The notes: generated by a model not told the origin, from the sequence alone. A DNA stretch of 64,000 nt from Halomonas jincaotanensis (GCF_018448785.1 NZ_JAHCLU010000005.1:1-64000); one strand, 5' to 3'. Numbered from the stretch's first letter, positions 48,039 through 57,516 are shown. Made by a program: numbers and translations.

Positions 48039-49508
48039 ATGCTACGTATGGCTCAAGAAGCACTGACGTTCGACGACGTCTTGCTCGTACCCGGCTATTC
48101 CGAGGTACTGCCCAACGATGTCAGCCTCCGAACGCGCCTGACCCGTCATCTCTTCCTCAACATCCCGCTGGTCTCGGCGGCGATGGACACCGTGACGGAG
48201 GCCCGCCTGGCGATCGCCATGGCCCAGGAAGGCGGCATCGGTATCATCCACAAGAGCATGACCATCGCCGCCCAGGCCGCTGAAGTGCGCAAGGTCAAGA
48301 AGCACGAGAGCGTGATTGTCAAGGACCCGGTGACCTTGAACCCCAAGGCCAAGTTGGCCGACCTGTTGAGCATGGCCGATGAGCATGGCTTCTCCGGGTT
48401 CCCGGTAGTGGAAGGCGAGACCCTGGTCGGCCTGGTGACCCAGCGCGACATGCGCTTCCAGCCCAACCACGGCGATACCGTGGCGGATATCATGACGCCC
48501 GGTGAGAAGCTCGTCACCGTGCCCGTGGGCACCGGGCTGGATGTCATCAAGGGCAAGATGCAGGAGCATCGCGTCGAGAAGATGCTGATCGTCGATGACG
48601 CCTTCCGCCTGCGCGGCCTGGTGACCTTCAAGGATATCGAGAAGGCCCGCACCTTTCCTCACGCCGCCAAGGACAGCGATGGACGCCTGCTGGTCGGCGC
48701 CGCGGTGGGCACAGGCCCCGAAACGCCGGATCGCATCGCCTTGCTGGCCGAGGCCGGCGTCGATGTGATCGTGGTCGACACCGCCCACGGCCACTCGCGC
48801 GGCGTGATCGAGCGGGTCGCCTGGGTGAAGGAGCACTTCCCGCAGATCCAGGTGATCGGCGGCAACATCGCCACCGCCGAGGCGGCCAAGGCGCTGGCCG
48901 AGGCGGGCGCCGACGCCGTCAAGGTCGGCATCGGCCCCGGCTCGATCTGCACCACGCGCATCGTCGCCGGCGTCGGCGTACCGCAGATCACCGCGGTCTC
49001 CAACGTCGCCGAGGCGCTGAAGCCCTACGACATCCCGCTGATCGCCGATGGCGGCATTCGCTTCTCTGGCGACCTGGCCAAGGCGATCGCCGCCGGCGCC
49101 AGCACGGTGATGGTCGGCGGCCTGCTGGCCGGTACCGAGGAAGCCCCCGGCGAGGTCGAGCTCTACCAGGGCCGCACCTACAAGGCCTACCGCGGCATGG
49201 GCTCGATGGGCGCCATGTCCCAGACTCAGGGCAGCGCCGACCGCTACTTCCAGGACAAGAGCGAGGGCGCCGAGAAGCTGGTGCCGGAAGGCATCGAAGG
49301 CCGCGTGCCCTACAAGGGCATGATGAGCGCCATCGTCCATCAGATGATGGGCGGGCTGCGCGCCTCCATGGGCTACACCGGCTGCCGCGACATCCAGGAA
49401 ATGCGCACCAAGCCCGAATTCATGAAGATCACCGGGGCCGGCTTCAACGAGTCGCACGTCCACGACGTGCAGATCACCAAGGAAGCCCCCAACTACCGGG
49501 CGAGCTGA
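48039..49508 (+). CDS. guaB: IMP dehydrogenase
   Basis: IMP + NAD+ to XMP, the first step committed to GMP (489 aa). The TIM barrel opens with [14 protein letters not shown], two CBS domains lie at about 95-205, the catalytic cysteine is in [12 protein letters not shown], and the mobile flap is around [10 protein letters not shown]. The ATG at 48039 fits the conserved N-terminus MLRMAQEAL; a TTG four codons earlier is rejected. It is followed by guaA. Confidence 0.97.
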   Translation: MLRMAQEALTFDDVLLVPGYSEVLPNDVSLRTRLTRHLFLNIPLVSAAMDTVTEARLAIAMAQEGGIGIIHKSMTIAAQAAEVRKVKKHESVIVKDPVTLNPKAKLADLLSMADEHGFSGFPVVEGETLVGLVTQRDMRFQPNHGDTVADIMTPGEKLVTVPVGTGLDVIKGKMQEHRVEKMLIVDDAFRLRGLVTFKDIEKARTFPHAAKDSDGRLLVGAAVGTGPETPDRIALLAEAGVDVIVVDTAHGHSRGVIERVAWVKEHFPQIQVIGGNIATAEAAKALAEAGADAVKVGIGPGSICTTRIVAGVGVPQITAVSNVAEALKPYDIPLIADGGIRFSGDLAKAIAAGASTVMVGGLLAGTEEAPGEVELYQGRTYKAYRGMGSMGAMSQTQGSADRYFQDKSEGAEKLVPEGIEGRVPYKGMMSAIVHQMMGGLRASMGYTGCRDIQEMRTKPEFMKITGAGFNESHVHDVQITKEAPNYRAS

Positions 49509-49527
49509 ACCCATTGACTGATCGACC

Positions 49528-49557
49528 GCGGCGGGGCACTCCCCGCCGCACGCTTTT
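49528..49557 (+). terminator. GC-rich stem-loop between guaB and guaA
   Basis: GCGGCGGGG-CACT-CCCCGCCGC, a 9-bp all-GC stem with a short T-rich tail (ACGCTTTTG). With only 82 bp between the genes it could end part of the guaB transcript and reduce guaA expression. Confidence 0.6.
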
Positions 49558-49590
49558 GTATCCGGCCTGCCGCCCCACCGAGACGCTTTC

Positions 49591-51168
49591 ATGACCGACA
49601 TTCACGCCCACAAGATCCTGATCCTCGACTTCGGCTCCCAGTACACCCAACTGATCGCCCGCCGCGTACGCGAGATCGGCGTCTACTCCGAGGTCCGTGC
49701 CTTCGACATCACCGAGGCCGAGATCCGCGAGTACGCCCCCAACGGCATCATCCTCGCAGGCGGGCCGGAATCGGTCACCGAGCTGGACTCGCCGCGCGCC
49801 CCGCAGTGCGTGTTCGAGATGGGCCTGCCGGTGCTGGGCATCTGCTACGGCATGCAGACCATGGCCGAGCAGCTGGGTGGCAGCGTCGAGGGCTCCAAGG
49901 TGCATGAGTTCGGCTACGCGCAGATCCGCGTCGACGAGGAAACCGCGCTGTTCAAGGATATCTCGGACCATATCGACCGCGGCACCGGCAAGAGCCTGCT
50001 CGACGTCTGGATGAGCCACGGCGACAAGGTCGCCCGGGTGCCCAGCGAGTTCACCGTGACCGCCTCCACGCCGAGCTGCCCGGTGGCCGCCATGGCCTGG
50101 GAAGCCAAGCGCTTCTATGGCGTGCAGTTCCACCCCGAGGTAACCCACACCCTGCAGGGCCTGCGCATCCTCGAGCACTTCGTGCTGGGCATCTGTCAGG
50201 CGGAACGCTTGTGGACCCCGGCGCAGATCATCGAGGACCAGGTGGCCCGCGTGCGCGACCAGGTCGGCGACCGTCACGTGCTGCTCGGCCTTTCCGGCGG
50301 GGTGGATTCCTCGGTGGTCGCGGCATTGCTGCACAAGGCCATCGGCGACCAGCTGACCTGCGTGTTCGTCGACAACGGCCTGCTGCGCAAGGCCGAGGGC
50401 GACCAGGTCATGGAAACCTTCGCCCGTCACATGGGCGTGAAGGTCATCCGCGTCGACGCCGAAGCGCTGTTCCTGGGCAAGCTAGATGGCGAGGCCGACC
50501 CGGAAGCCAAGCGCAAGATCATCGGCAACACCTTCATCGACGTGTTCGACGACGAGGCCGGCAAGATCGATGGCGTCGACTTCCTGGCCCAGGGCACCAT
50601 CTACCCGGACGTGATCGAATCCGCCGCCAGCAAGACCGGCAAGTCGCACGTCATCAAGTCGCACCACAACGTCGGCGGCCTGCCCGAGACCATGAAGCTC
50701 AGACTGGTCGAACCGCTGCGCGAGCTGTTCAAGGACGAAGTGCGCAAGCTTGGCCTGGAACTCGGCCTGCCGTATGACATGGTCTACCGCCACCCCTTCC
50801 CGGGGCCGGGCCTCGGCGTGCGCATCCTCGGCGAAGTCAAGAAGGAGTACGCCGACATCCTCCGCGAGGCCGACGCCATCTTTATCGAGGAGCTGCACAA
50901 CGCCGACTGGTACCACAAGACCAGCCAGGCCTTCGCCGTCTTCCTGCCGGTGCGCTCCGTCGGTGTGGTCGGCGACGCCCGCCGCTACGAATGGGTCATC
51001 GCCCTGCGCGCGGTGGAAACCATCGACTTCATGACCGCCCGCTGGGCGCACCTGCCCTACGAACTGCTGGAGACCGTCTCCAACCGCATCATCAACGAGA
51101 TCACCGGTGTCTCTCGGGTGACCTACGACGTCAGCAGCAAGCCGCCGGCTACGATCGAGTGGGAGTAG
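49591..51168 (+). CDS. guaA: GMP synthase (glutamine-hydrolysing)
   Basis: XMP + ATP + glutamine to GMP (525 aa, as in E. coli). The glutaminase domain has LGICYGMQ with nucleophile Cys85 and the GVQFHPEV histidine. The ATP-pyrophosphatase domain has the P-loop LSGGVDSS, and the dimerisation domain ends in PPATIEWE. It completes the guaBA pair. Its stop is 15 bp from the end of the convergent vapC remnant. Confidence 0.97.
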   Translation: MTDIHAHKILILDFGSQYTQLIARRVREIGVYSEVRAFDITEAEIREYAPNGIILAGGPESVTELDSPRAPQCVFEMGLPVLGICYGMQTMAEQLGGSVEGSKVHEFGYAQIRVDEETALFKDISDHIDRGTGKSLLDVWMSHGDKVARVPSEFTVTASTPSCPVAAMAWEAKRFYGVQFHPEVTHTLQGLRILEHFVLGICQAERLWTPAQIIEDQVARVRDQVGDRHVLLGLSGGVDSSVVAALLHKAIGDQLTCVFVDNGLLRKAEGDQVMETFARHMGVKVIRVDAEALFLGKLDGEADPEAKRKIIGNTFIDVFDDEAGKIDGVDFLAQGTIYPDVIESAASKTGKSHVIKSHHNVGGLPETMKLRLVEPLRELFKDEVRKLGLELGLPYDMVYRHPFPGPGLGVRILGEVKKEYADILREADAIFIEELHNADWYHKTSQAFAVFLPVRSVGVVGDARRYEWVIALRAVETIDFMTARWAHLPYELLETVSNRIINEITGVSRVTYDVSSKPPATIEWE

Positions 51169-51183
51169 TGCAGGCGTCGCAGA

Positions 51184-51596
51184 CTATGCCTCTAGCCAGT
51201 TCTCCACTTTCAGCCCTGGCACCCGGGAGAATTCCCTGACATTGGCGGTTATCACTGTAAGGTCATTTGTGAGAGCTTGTGAAGCAATCAGAAGATCATT
51301 TGGCCCAATGGGTGATCCCTGCCGTCTGAGGTGATGGCGTAATGATGCGTACTGGTGGTCGGCGGGTGGTTCCAGTGGCAGAATTTCCAGTGCCGAGAGG
51401 ATCAAGTCAATGCGTTCTGCGAGTTTTGCAGAGTTTGATTTGATCGCGCCATAGCGGAGTTCTGCCGCTACGATGATGCTAGTGCAGCCAGTACCTCTCC
51501 TGCCTTGGTGATCTGTGCTGCAACTGCGCTTTGGGGATTGCGGACAAGATCTGACAGGATATTGGTATCCAGTAAATACGCCAGCGATGCACTCAT
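51184..51596 (-). pseudogene. vapC: VapC-family PIN toxin, frameshifted
   Basis: The PIN-domain RNase reads MSASLAYLLDTNILSDLVRN from an ATG that overlaps the vapB stop (ATGA). It then runs into a stop about 42 codons on; the rest (TSIIVAAELRYG, IGPNDLLIASQAL, REFSRVPGL, VENWLEA) continues in another frame. One missing base near 51482-51490 explains this. The acidic residues of the PIN site are all present across the two frames. No slippery heptamer or strong downstream structure supports programmed frameshifting. Either the toxin is dead or there is a sequencing error. Confidence 0.8.
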
Positions 51597-51835
51597 AGCT
51601 GCACTTCGTCCAGTGAAGGCAGATCGTCATCGATATCGGGGAAGGGTTCAGTCAAGGGATCCAGAGAGGTAAGCAGTGCCAGCAGCCTGCCTTTACGGAT
51701 CGGCTCCACGATCAGCCGGTCACCCTCCTTGTGGATGATTGCCTCCTCACCCTCCAACTCGAACTCGCGGGGTATGCGTAGTGCCTGATTGCGCCTGTTA
51801 CGAAAGAGGCGTACATGGCGTTCAGAGGTTGACAT
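51593..51835 (-). CDS. vapB: VapB-family antitoxin
   Basis: 80-aa AbrB/SpoVT-type antitoxin: RHVRLFRNRRNQALRIPREFELEG, then EAIIHKEGDRLIVEPI, the swapped-hairpin DNA-binding fold, and an acidic toxin-neutralising tail (DPLTEPFPDIDDDLPSLDE). The ATG at 51835 has GGAGG about 8 nt upstream. It is coupled to vapC. With the toxin frameshifted it is presumably an orphan. Confidence 0.85.
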   Translation of the reverse strand: MSTSERHVRLFRNRRNQALRIPREFELEGEEAIIHKEGDRLIVEPIRKGRLLALLTSLDPLTEPFPDIDDDLPSLDEVQL

Positions 51836-51896
51836 GCGTATATCCTCCGGTCTGTATGGCATAGGTCAAAGCAAATGCTGAAAAATCCGGTGAGTC

Positions 51897-51942
51897 AATG
51901 AGGGACAGAGCCTGAGGGATCCCACATGGACAGTCCCTCATT
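51897..51942. repeat. 10-bp inverted repeat
   Basis: AATGAGGGAC (51897-51906) and its exact complement (51933-51942) flank 26 bp. The GGGAC...GTCCC ends resemble REP-type palindromes that surround REP-associated transposases in other genomes; no transposase is present. Confidence 0.4.
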
Positions 51943-52043
51943 CTTTGTTACATGGCCTGAAAGGGTTTGATTCCGTGGCGCTGAACTTTGTCTGCCAGCT
52001 ATGGTGTTCTTATCGATAGGGTACTGGCTGGGAGGAGTTCGTG

Positions 52044-52466
52044 ATGGAGCAGCGCATCAGTCTGATCACCCTGGGTGTGAGCGACCTGGCGCGGGCGCGG
52101 CGCTTCTATGAGGAGGGGCTGGGATGGAAGGTGGGGCTGTCGGAGGGCGAAATCGTTTTCTTCCAGCTCAATGGGCTGATCCTGTCGCTCTATCCACGCA
52201 CCGCCCTGGCGCAGGATGCTGGAATACCCGAAGCGGGCAGTGGCTTCGCCGGCATTACCCTGGCCCACAATGTCGGTTCGGAGCCCGAGGTCGACGCCGT
52301 GCTGAACGAGGCGCAGCGCGCCGGCGGAGGTATCGTCAAGCCGGCCAGAAAGGCGGAGTGGGGCGGGTATTCCGGCTATTTCGCCGATCTCGACGGCCAT
52401 CTCTGGGAAGTGGCGCACAATCCCTATTTCCCCATCGATGGCGAGGGCAATACCTGGCTTGGATGA
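52044..52466 (+). CDS. VOC/glyoxalase-family protein, copy 1
   Basis: 140-aa single-module VOC protein: ISLITLGVSDLARARRFYEEGLGW at the N-terminus, VFFQLNGLILSLYPR in the middle, and SGYFADLDGHLWEVAHNP with the metal-site Glu near the C-terminus. GGGAGGAG lies 7 nt before the ATG. The substrate is unknown; relatives include glyoxalase I and dioxygenases. It is closely similar to the gene at 54719-55144, and fragments of the same gene occur four times further right. Confidence 0.85.
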   Translation: MEQRISLITLGVSDLARARRFYEEGLGWKVGLSEGEIVFFQLNGLILSLYPRTALAQDAGIPEAGSGFAGITLAHNVGSEPEVDAVLNEAQRAGGGIVKPARKAEWGGYSGYFADLDGHLWEVAHNPYFPIDGEGNTWLG

Positions 52467-52558
52467 GTGCAGGCGGTGAAGACGATAGCCTCCATGTCAG
52501 CCATACCTTGTCGTGTGACAGTATGGCCATCGGAACGATGTTGAAAGGAACACGAGCC

Positions 52559-53077
52559 ATGCTGACACAAGCCTTTTCCACGGTTCGCTCTGAAACGCCC
52601 GACGACGTCCAGGCCATCGAGGCCGTCACTGTAGCGGCCTTTCGCGAGGCGCCGCATACAAGCCATACCGAGCAGCATATCTTGCGCGCGTTGCGTGAGG
52701 CAGGGGCGCTGAGCGTGTCGCTGGTAGCCGAGTGCGATGGCGAGGTGGTGGGCCATGTGGCGGCCTCAAAGGTCACGCTGTCGGACGGCACGCCGGACTG
52801 GTTCGGGCTGGGGCCCGTGTCGGTGCTGCCGGCGTGGCAGGGCAGCGGCATTGGTTCCGCGCTGATGGAGGCGTGCCTGGCGGGCTTGCGCGAGCGCGGT
52901 GCCCGGGGCTGTGTGCTGGTGGGGGAGCCCGGTTACTACCAGCGCTTCGGCTTCCGCTCTATGTCGGGGCTCAGCCTGCCGGGTGTACCGCCGGAATACG
53001 TCATGGTGTTGGATTGGAGCGATGAACGGCCTCAGGGCGAGGTGGCCTTCCATCCGGCCTTCGAGGCAACGGCCTGA
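52559..53077 (+). CDS. GNAT-family N-acetyltransferase (YhbS-like)
   Basis: 172-aa acetyltransferase. SVRSETPDDV-like start, VGHVAASKV, then the acetyl-CoA loop VLPAWQGSGIGSALMEACL and VGEPGYYQRFGF, a stretch typical of YhbS-type GNAT proteins. The substrate is unknown. I use the ATG at 52559, with AAGGAA about 11 nt upstream; an ATG 7 codons earlier is possible. Confidence 0.83.
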   Translation: MLTQAFSTVRSETPDDVQAIEAVTVAAFREAPHTSHTEQHILRALREAGALSVSLVAECDGEVVGHVAASKVTLSDGTPDWFGLGPVSVLPAWQGSGIGSALMEACLAGLRERGARGCVLVGEPGYYQRFGFRSMSGLSLPGVPPEYVMVLDWSDERPQGEVAFHPAFEATA

Positions 53078-53166
53078 TCGGCGGGGGCTGGCCGGTGAGC
53101 CGTCTTGTGCTTCCGGCAACGGGCGTCCTGAACGCCTGGGTCCAACCACACGAGGTTCTTTCTTGC

Positions 53167-53640
53167 ATGAAACAGCCGGATCGCACAGCCTGCCTCTGCG
53201 GCAGCGGTCGTCCGCTCACCGACTGCTGCGGGCGCTATCACGCCGGCGAGCCGGCGCCGACCCCCGAGGCGTTGATGCGCTCGCGCTACAGCGCCTTTGT
53301 GCTCGACCTTCCCGACTACCTGCTGACGACCTGGCACCCGAGCACCCGGCCGTCGAGCCTGGAGCCGGACGCCGCGACCGTCTGGAAGCGTCTCGAGGTG
53401 CTCGAGAGCGGCAAGGAGGGCAGTGAAGGGAGCGAGCGGGGATGGGTGCATTTCCGCGCCACCTTCCGCGAGGGCAAACGCTGGTCGGTGCTGGAAGAGT
53501 CCTCAAGCTTCAGGCGCGAGGCGGGGCGCTGGTTCTATCTCGATGGCAACCCTGCCATCCATCGGCTCAAGCCCGGCCGCAACGCGCCCTGTCCCTGCGG
53601 CAGCGGGCGCAAGTTCAAGGCCTGCTGTGGCCCGGCATGA
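53167..53640 (+). CDS. ychJ: YchJ family SEC-C domain protein
   Basis: 157-aa protein with a SEC-C zinc-binding motif at each end: CLCGSGRPLTDCCGRYH near residue 9 and CPCGSGRKFKACC at the C-terminus. A NTF2-like YchJ middle domain (LMRSRYSAFVLDLPDYLLTTWHPSTRP) lies between them. The function is unknown. The stop codon directly abuts a fragment of a VOC gene, as if a recombination joint lies there. Confidence 0.9.
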   Translation: MKQPDRTACLCGSGRPLTDCCGRYHAGEPAPTPEALMRSRYSAFVLDLPDYLLTTWHPSTRPSSLEPDAATVWKRLEVLESGKEGSEGSERGWVHFRATFREGKRWSVLEESSSFRREAGRWFYLDGNPAIHRLKPGRNAPCPCGSGRKFKACCGPA

Positions 53641-53641
53641 G

Positions 53642-53749
53642 TGGGGCGGCTATTCCGGCGACTTCGCCGACCCCGACGGCCATCTCCGGAAGGTGGCGTA
53701 ACATCCGTATTTCCCCATCGATGAGCAGGGCAATACCCGGCTCGGTTGA
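53642..53749 (+). pseudogene. VOC gene 3' fragment (remnant 1)
   Basis: Reads WGGYSGDFADPDGHLRKVA-stop-HPYFPIDEQGNTRLG-stop, the last 36 codons of the VOC genes at 52044 and 54719. It has an in-frame TAA and W to R and E to K changes. It begins two bases after the ychJ stop. Confidence 0.85.
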
Positions 53750-53774
53750 GCGTGGGTAACGGCAGGGAGAGCGC

Positions 53775-54605
53775 ATGCTCACCTTCGGCATTGGCTACTC
53801 ATTCTTCCTGATCCTGTTCGGCCTGTGCGCCGAGCCGCGCTGGCGTTACGGCGGGGCGGTGGCCGTGCTGCTGCTGGCGGGGCTCGTCGGTTACGCGACC
53901 TGGCTCTTCGTGGGGCTGGCGCTAGGCCATGTGTCCCTGACCGCGTGGATGCTGGCGCAGCGGCTGCCGCCCTGGGCGCAGGCGGCGCGGATCGCCTGGC
54001 TGGTGGCCAGTGCCGGTCTGGTGCTCCACGCCTGGCCGGGCTATGCCGGGCTGGCGCTGGCCGAGGAGCTGGTATGGAAGGAAGGCAGCCTGCCCACTGG
54101 CCTCTACTTCAACCACGACAAGGTGCTGGTGGCCTGGTCGCTGCTCGGCTGGTTACCGCTGTTCGGGCGCAGCCTGGCACCACGCGGGGCCGTGCCGCCC
54201 TGGGCGATGCCACCGCTGGTAGCGGGCGGCCTGGGGCTGTTGATGGGGCTGGCCGTGGCGCTGGGGCTGATCGACTGGCGCCCGGGTGTGCCCGCCTGGT
54301 TCTGGGCCTTCGCCGTGGCCAACCTGCTCAATACCTGCCTGGCCGAGGAACTGCTGTTTCGCGGCGTGCTGCAGCGCGACCTGATGGCGCGTCGGGGCAC
54401 CGTCGTCGTCCTGTTGGTGACAAGTGTGCTGTTCGGGATCGCCCACCTGGCGGGCGGCGTGGCCTTCGTGGTGGTCGCCACCGGTGCCGGGCTGCTCTAT
54501 GGGCTGATCTACCTGTGGACGGGGCGGCTGGTGTGGTCAGTGCTGGTGCACTGGGGACTCAGCCTCACCCACCTGCTGCTGTTCACCTATCCCATGAGTG
54601 CCTGA
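53775..54605 (+). CDS. CPBP-family intramembrane metalloprotease
   Basis: 276-aa membrane protein with about eight helices. The Abi/CPBP motifs are AEELLFRG (Glu191, Glu192, Arg196), the FGIAHLAGG histidine (His224) and VLVHWGLSLTH (His259). Bacterial members are CAAX-like proteases whose substrates are mostly unknown. It is flanked on both sides by VOC genes or fragments. Confidence 0.87.
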   Translation: MLTFGIGYSFFLILFGLCAEPRWRYGGAVAVLLLAGLVGYATWLFVGLALGHVSLTAWMLAQRLPPWAQAARIAWLVASAGLVLHAWPGYAGLALAEELVWKEGSLPTGLYFNHDKVLVAWSLLGWLPLFGRSLAPRGAVPPWAMPPLVAGGLGLLMGLAVALGLIDWRPGVPAWFWAFAVANLLNTCLAEELLFRGVLQRDLMARRGTVVVLLVTSVLFGIAHLAGGVAFVVVATGAGLLYGLIYLWTGRLVWSVLVHWGLSLTHLLLFTYPMSA

Positions 54606-54718
54606 TGTCAAGCGGCGGGCAATCACCTTCTGCCGGGGAAGCGGTGCTGCGACGGTGAAGCTCGCCCGCCTGCTATGGTGCTCCTATCTTATGGGGCACA
54701 GCTCGGGAGGACCCCATG

Positions 54719-55144
54719 ATGGAACAACGCATCAGTCTGATCACCTTGGGCGTCAGCGACCTGGCACGGGCGCGGTGCTTCTACGAGGCGGGGCTGGGCT
54801 GGCAGGTGGGGTCGGCCGTGGACGACGAGGTGGTTTTCTTCCAGCTCAACGGACTGATCTTGTCGCTCTTTTCCCGCGCCGACCTGGCGAGAGATGCCGG
54901 CGTGCCCGATGCCGGCACCGGCTTCGCCGGTATCAGCCTGGCCCACAATGTCTGTTCGGAGCCCGAGGTCGACGCCGTGCTGAGCGAGGCGCAGCGCGCC
55001 GGTGGGCGTATTGTCAAACCGGCCAGCAAGGCGGCGTGGGGCGGTTATTCTGGCTATTTCGCCGACCCCGACGGCCATCTCTGGGAAGTGGCGCACAATC
55101 CCTATTTCCCCATTGATGATCAGGGCAACACCTGGCTGGGTTGA
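54719..55144 (+). CDS. VOC/glyoxalase-family protein, copy 2
   Basis: 141-aa paralogue of the gene at 52044. It is identical over long stretches (MEQRISLITLGVSDLARAR, WGGYSGYF, DGHLWEVAHNPYFPID), with most differences at residues 32-60. GGGAGG lies before two adjacent ATG codons. The surrounding bases are also similar to those of copy 1 just upstream (GGGAGGA...ATGATGGA), so the duplication covered the translation signals. Confidence 0.86.
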   Translation: MEQRISLITLGVSDLARARCFYEAGLGWQVGSAVDDEVVFFQLNGLILSLFSRADLARDAGVPDAGTGFAGISLAHNVCSEPEVDAVLSEAQRAGGRIVKPASKAAWGGYSGYFADPDGHLWEVAHNPYFPIDDQGNTWLG

Positions 55145-55407
55145 GGTGATTTGCATCGTTGCTGTAAACCTCCATAGCGCCATGAATCGCCATGGCGGTT
55201 GCCGCCCATGCGCCCCACGACGACTTCGAGCCCCAGCGGGTCCAACACTTCCAACAAGGCTTCATAGGTGTGTTCGTCAATCGCCGATGAGCGTCTCCAT
55301 TTTATCTGGCTAGCGTCGCCCCACTCGTCGCCATATAGTTGCGTCCTTCCCCCTGTTTTGCATCAGAACAGCGTGCCCGTTTCGGGGTAACTTGTCAGGA
55401 GAGACAT

Positions 55408-55878
55408 ATGGAGCATGAGAAGAGCACCGGGGCCCGACCGCCGCAGCTGATGCATGATGAGCTTCCCAAGGAGCATGAGGACCCGTTGATCCGTAGTTTG
55501 CATCTCGTCATCCGCTTTGCCATCAAGGTGTTGGCGGTGCTGATGGTGCTGGTGATCATCTGGGGCGTGCTGGACGTGATTTACGTGCTTTACACGCGTT
55601 TCATGGCCCCGCCGGTGATGCTGTTCAATGTCAGCGATATCTTCGTCATCTTCGGAGCCTTCATGGTGGTGTTGATAGCCGTGGAGATCTTCATCAACAT
55701 TCGGCTTTACCTCGGCACCAATATCCTGCCCATCCGCCTGGTGATCGCCACGGCCCTGATGGCCATTGCGCGCAAGGTCATCATCCTCGACATCGAAACC
55801 ATTACCGCGGAAGAGATGCTGGCTATCGCGGCGGTAGTGCTGGCGCTTGGCGTCACGCACTGGCTGGTCGGCAAGTAG
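55408..55878 (+). CDS. psiE: PsiE-family membrane protein
   Basis: 156-aa protein with four helices (about 37-58, 75-98, 112-128, 136-154). DPLIRSLHLVIRFAIKVLAVLMVLVIIWG and the C-terminal ITAEEMLAIAAVVLALGVTHWL match phosphate-starvation-inducible PsiE. AGGAGAG precedes the ATG at 55408. E. coli psiE is under PhoB and Crp control; no Pho box was recognised here. A fragment of a PAP2 gene follows. Confidence 0.85.
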   Translation: MEHEKSTGARPPQLMHDELPKEHEDPLIRSLHLVIRFAIKVLAVLMVLVIIWGVLDVIYVLYTRFMAPPVMLFNVSDIFVIFGAFMVVLIAVEIFINIRLYLGTNILPIRLVIATALMAIARKVIILDIETITAEEMLAIAAVVLALGVTHWLVGK

Positions 55879-55898
55879 TCGCCACAGCCGTGAGCCTC

Positions 55899-56030
55899 TA
55901 GGCCGAGGGCGATCATAGCCCACCTTCATCAACGTGCTGAGTAGTATGCCGCCGGGTACTGCGACCGAGACAAAGAGTACCGCGCGATAGCGTCGCGCGT
56001 AGCAGGATAGCCCAGAGCGCCCAGCAGCCC
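55899..56030 (-). pseudogene. PAP2 phosphatase gene fragment
   Basis: Reads ARRYRAVLFVSVAVPG and on through LMKVGYDRPRP, matching residues 110-142 of the intact PAP2 protein encoded at 61570-62325, with DNA identity that stops abruptly on both sides. The catalytic PSGH and SRxxxxxHxxxD parts are missing. Confidence 0.8.
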
Positions 56031-56094
56031 TGAAAACCCGTAGCGTCCGGTCCAGCATGGAAGGGCTTTGGCGACCGACAAGATCATGACTCGT

Positions 56095-57516
56095 TCAGGC
56101 AGATGTGGTGAATTCATCGCTCGCCGTATCGGCTTCATCCTCGGACGTGGCGGATTCATCTCCAGACGTTGTTGATTCCTCCTCAGGCGCGTCGGATTCA
56201 GTCTCACCCGTCTCTCGCTGCGTGTTCGCCTCATCAGGCGTCACGCGCCAGACGATGTTAGAAAGGTCGTCGGCGATAATGACGGCGCCGTCCGGGGCCA
56301 CGGTGACGCCAACCGGGCGGCCACGCGTCTTGCTGTCATCCGTGAGAAACCCTGAAACAAAGTCGATGGGATCGCCGTCAGGTTGGCCGTTGCTGAAGGG
56401 CACAAAGACTACCTTGTAGCCCACGGGGTCCGCGCGGTTCCAACTGCCGTGCTCGCCGATAAACACACCCTCCGCGAAATCGTCGCCCACTTCTGGCGTG
56501 GAGAAGTCGAGGCCGAGAGGGGCCACATGCGAGCCTAAGCTGTAATCGGGAACAATCGTCGATTCCACCTTTTTGGGGTCCTGCGGGCGAACGCGTGGGT
56601 CCACATTCTGCCCCCAATAGCTGTACGGCCAGCCGTAGAAGCCACCTTCCTGAACGGAGGTGAGGTAGTCGGGTACCAGGTTGGGTCCGAGCTCGTCCCG
56701 CTCGTTGACCACGGCCCATAGCGCGTCTGTCTCAGGCTGAATCGTCAGCGCCGTGGGGTTACGCAAGCCGGTCGCATAAGGCTTGTGCGCACCGGTTTCT
56801 GCATCGATCTGCCACACCTCGGCCCGGTTGACTTCCGCTGCCATGCCGCGCTCGGTGATGTTGCTATTGGAGCCGATGCCCACGTAAAGAAAACGTCCAT
56901 CCGCGCTCGCGGTCAGCGCCTTGGTCCAATGGTGGTTGATCTCTGAGGGTAGTTTCGTCACCTCCTCGGGCGGTCCACTGGCCTGGGTCTGGCCTTCCTC
57001 GTAATCGAATCGCACCAGCGCATCCTGGTTGGCGACGTAGAGATTGTCGTCGACCAGCGCAAGGCCGTAAGGCGCATTGAGGTCTTCGGCGAACACCGTC
57101 TGTTCTTCGTAGGTGCCGTCACCGTCGCTATCGCGCAATAGGGTCAGTCGATCCCCGCTTTCGACCGAGGTGGTCCCCCTTGCCTTGATAACACCGGCAA
57201 TGAAGTCTTTTGGCTTCAGCGGCGGTGCGCCGCCGCCGCTACCCTCGGCTACCAGGATGTCGCCATTGGGCAGCACCAGCGTTTGCCGCGGTACTTTGAG
57301 GTCGGTGGCGATAGCCGTGATCGTATAGCCGTCGGACACTGTCGGTTGCTGATCGCCCCATTCCGCGGGCTCGGGAACCGTCATATCGGGTATCAGCCCT
57401 CGCTGCGGCTCTGGAAGGCTTGGATCGGGGCCGTATTGTTGCGCGTCTTGAGCGCTAGCCCCACCTGCGACCAGAAGCATCGAGAGGGGAGCGGCGTAGA
57501 GGCTGGCAAGCTTCAT
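56095..57516 (-). CDS. PQQ-dependent sugar (sorbosone) dehydrogenase-like beta-propeller protein
   Basis: 473-aa secreted protein: signal peptide (MLLVAGGASAQ), then a six-bladed GDH/sorbosone dehydrogenase propeller with VPRQTLVLPNGDILVAEG, AEDLNAPYGLALVDDNLYVANQ, GSNSNITERG, GLRNPTALTI and FIGEHGSWNRADPVGYKVVF. The last 50 residues are a low-complexity Ser/Thr/Asp/Glu tail. PQQ dependence and the substrate are inferred from the family. Its ATG overlaps the stop of the upstream DUF2231-like gene. Confidence 0.82.
   Translation of the reverse strand: MKLASLYAAPLSMLLVAGGASAQDAQQYGPDPSLPEPQRGLIPDMTVPEPAEWGDQQPTVSDGYTITAIATDLKVPRQTLVLPNGDILVAEGSGGGAPPLKPKDFIAGVIKARGTTSVESGDRLTLLRDSDGDGTYEEQTVFAEDLNAPYGLALVDDNLYVANQDALVRFDYEEGQTQASGPPEEVTKLPSEINHHWTKALTASADGRFLYVGIGSNSNITERGMAAEVNRAEVWQIDAETGAHKPYATGLRNPTALTIQPETDALWAVVNERDELGPNLVPDYLTSVQEGGFYGWPYSYWGQNVDPRVRPQDPKKVESTIVPDYSLGSHVAPLGLDFSTPEVGDDFAEGVFIGEHGSWNRADPVGYKVVFVPFSNGQPDGDPIDFVSGFLTDDSKTRGRPVGVTVAPDGAVIIADDLSNIVWRVTPDEANTQRETGETESDAPEEESTTSGDESATSEDEADTASDEFTTSA

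Noticed and set aside
48042-49601. A 519-codon minus-strand frame opposite guaB
   Set aside because: Shadow; His/Gly/Asp-rich and without family similarity.
51470-51500. Programmed frameshift in vapC
   Set aside because: No slippery heptamer or stimulatory structure is visible at the frame change; a one-base loss is simpler.
55145-55340. Minus-strand frame reading DEHTYEALLEVLDPLGLEVVV
   Set aside because: It looks faintly like the end of an XRE-type antitoxin, but it has no start codon, no helix-turn-helix and no partner; too weak to call.
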